Shown here piece after piece: positions 6,260 through 6,475 of a stretch of 6,475 nt of DNA (position 1 is the stretch's first letter; each line of letters opens with the position of its first letter). The translations under genes and the position numbers were made by a program. The DNA comes from Rhodospirillales bacterium (GTDB lineage Bacteria; Pseudomonadota; Alphaproteobacteria; Acetobacterales; Acetobacteraceae), in the NCBI GenBank assembly GCA_028866445.1, contig JAGWIE010000080.1, forward strand, positions 1 through 6,475. Direction: 5' to 3'. The notes beneath the pieces are model-generated. The model worked only from the letters and a program-made list of their open reading frames with translations, was not told where the DNA came from and searched no databases.

Positions 6260-6475
6260 TCACCACATCTGGCCGTATTCGTGCAGCTTTACCATCGCAA
6301 TCGCGTAAATAATTAAGGAGAAGCCACCCAGCGCCGCCAGCAACAGGAAGTTGCGCGCCCGGCGGCGGCGCAAAAATTCTGCCTTCTGCTCATCGCTCCA
6401 GTGAGATTCGACAATCTCGACACGCGGCATCCGGTCATTCGTGTAATCCTCGTCCCTTTGCGCGGCTGCCATCAT
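6260..6475 (-). CDS. Small single-span membrane protein, CoxF-like cytochrome oxidase operon protein
   Basis: The visible 71 residues have a charged, hydrophilic N-terminal half, then an arginine cluster (RRRRARN, about 36-42), one membrane helix (about 43-62) and a short tail ending in HEYGQMW. The Arg-rich segment before a single helix ending in AMVKL resembles the small CoxF-type proteins encoded in alphaproteobacterial cox operons, whose role in oxidase assembly is poorly defined. By the positive-inside rule the Arg-rich end should be cytoplasmic. The start is uncertain. Two ATGs are adjacent at 6475 and 6472, exactly at the window edge, so the frame could run further. An ATG at 6430 would give a 56-residue form beginning MPRVEIVESHW. 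Position 39 bases upstream of coxC supports an oxidase role. The identification rests on context and topology rather than catalytic motifs. Confidence 0.7.
   Translation of the reverse strand: MMAAAQRDEDYTNDRMPRVEIVESHWSDEQKAEFLRRRRARNFLLLAALGGFSLIIYAIAMVKLHEYGQMW

Noticed and set aside
5729..6316. 195-codon open frame on the plus strand
   Set aside because: It is antisense to coxC and the end of the CoxF-like gene, with low-complexity charged composition and no recognisable motif.

Overview
The window is GC-rich bacterial chromosomal DNA with almost no spacer. The aa3-type cytochrome c oxidase subunit III gene, followed by a SURF1 gene and preceded by a small CoxF-like membrane protein, suggests an aerobic alphaproteobacterium. 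The order Acetobacterales/Rhodospirillales (for example an acidophilic Acetobacteraceae relative) is a reasonable guess. That placement is an inference from gene order and protein flavour; there is no rRNA or other marker to confirm it.

Layout: bases 1-684 (+ strand) hold the C-terminal part of a gene that starts before the window. It encodes a probable alpha/alpha-toroid-type protein of unknown function. Bases 682-771 form a symmetric inverted repeat that contains the stop codons of the two convergent genes and probably terminates transcription in both directions. From 769 to the right edge everything is on the minus strand. Read in transcription order (right to left) the genes are: CoxF-like small membrane protein (6260-6475), coxC (5369-6220), SURF1 (4657-5340), M32 carboxypeptidase (3191-4660), LtrA-family membrane protein (2031-3191) and mnmE (769-2034).

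The last three junctions overlap by 4, 1 and 4 bases (ATGA, TGATG, ATGA), and the coxF-coxC and coxC-SURF1 gaps are only 39 and 28 bases. The six genes therefore look like the downstream part of one long operon whose promoter lies outside the window. It begins with oxidase structure and assembly (CoxF-like, subunit III, SURF1 for haem a delivery). It then runs into three genes with no obvious link to respiration: a zinc carboxypeptidase, a multi-pass membrane protein of unknown role, and the tRNA wobble-uridine modification GTPase MnmE.

I see no clear new defence, mobile or CRISPR system. The points most worth a second look are the 90-base stop-to-stop palindrome with a 62-nt structured interior, the cox/mnmE translationally coupled operon, and the SURF1 start, which lacks an ATG and has a 14-codon out-of-frame mini-ORF beginning at an ATGA overlap with coxC.
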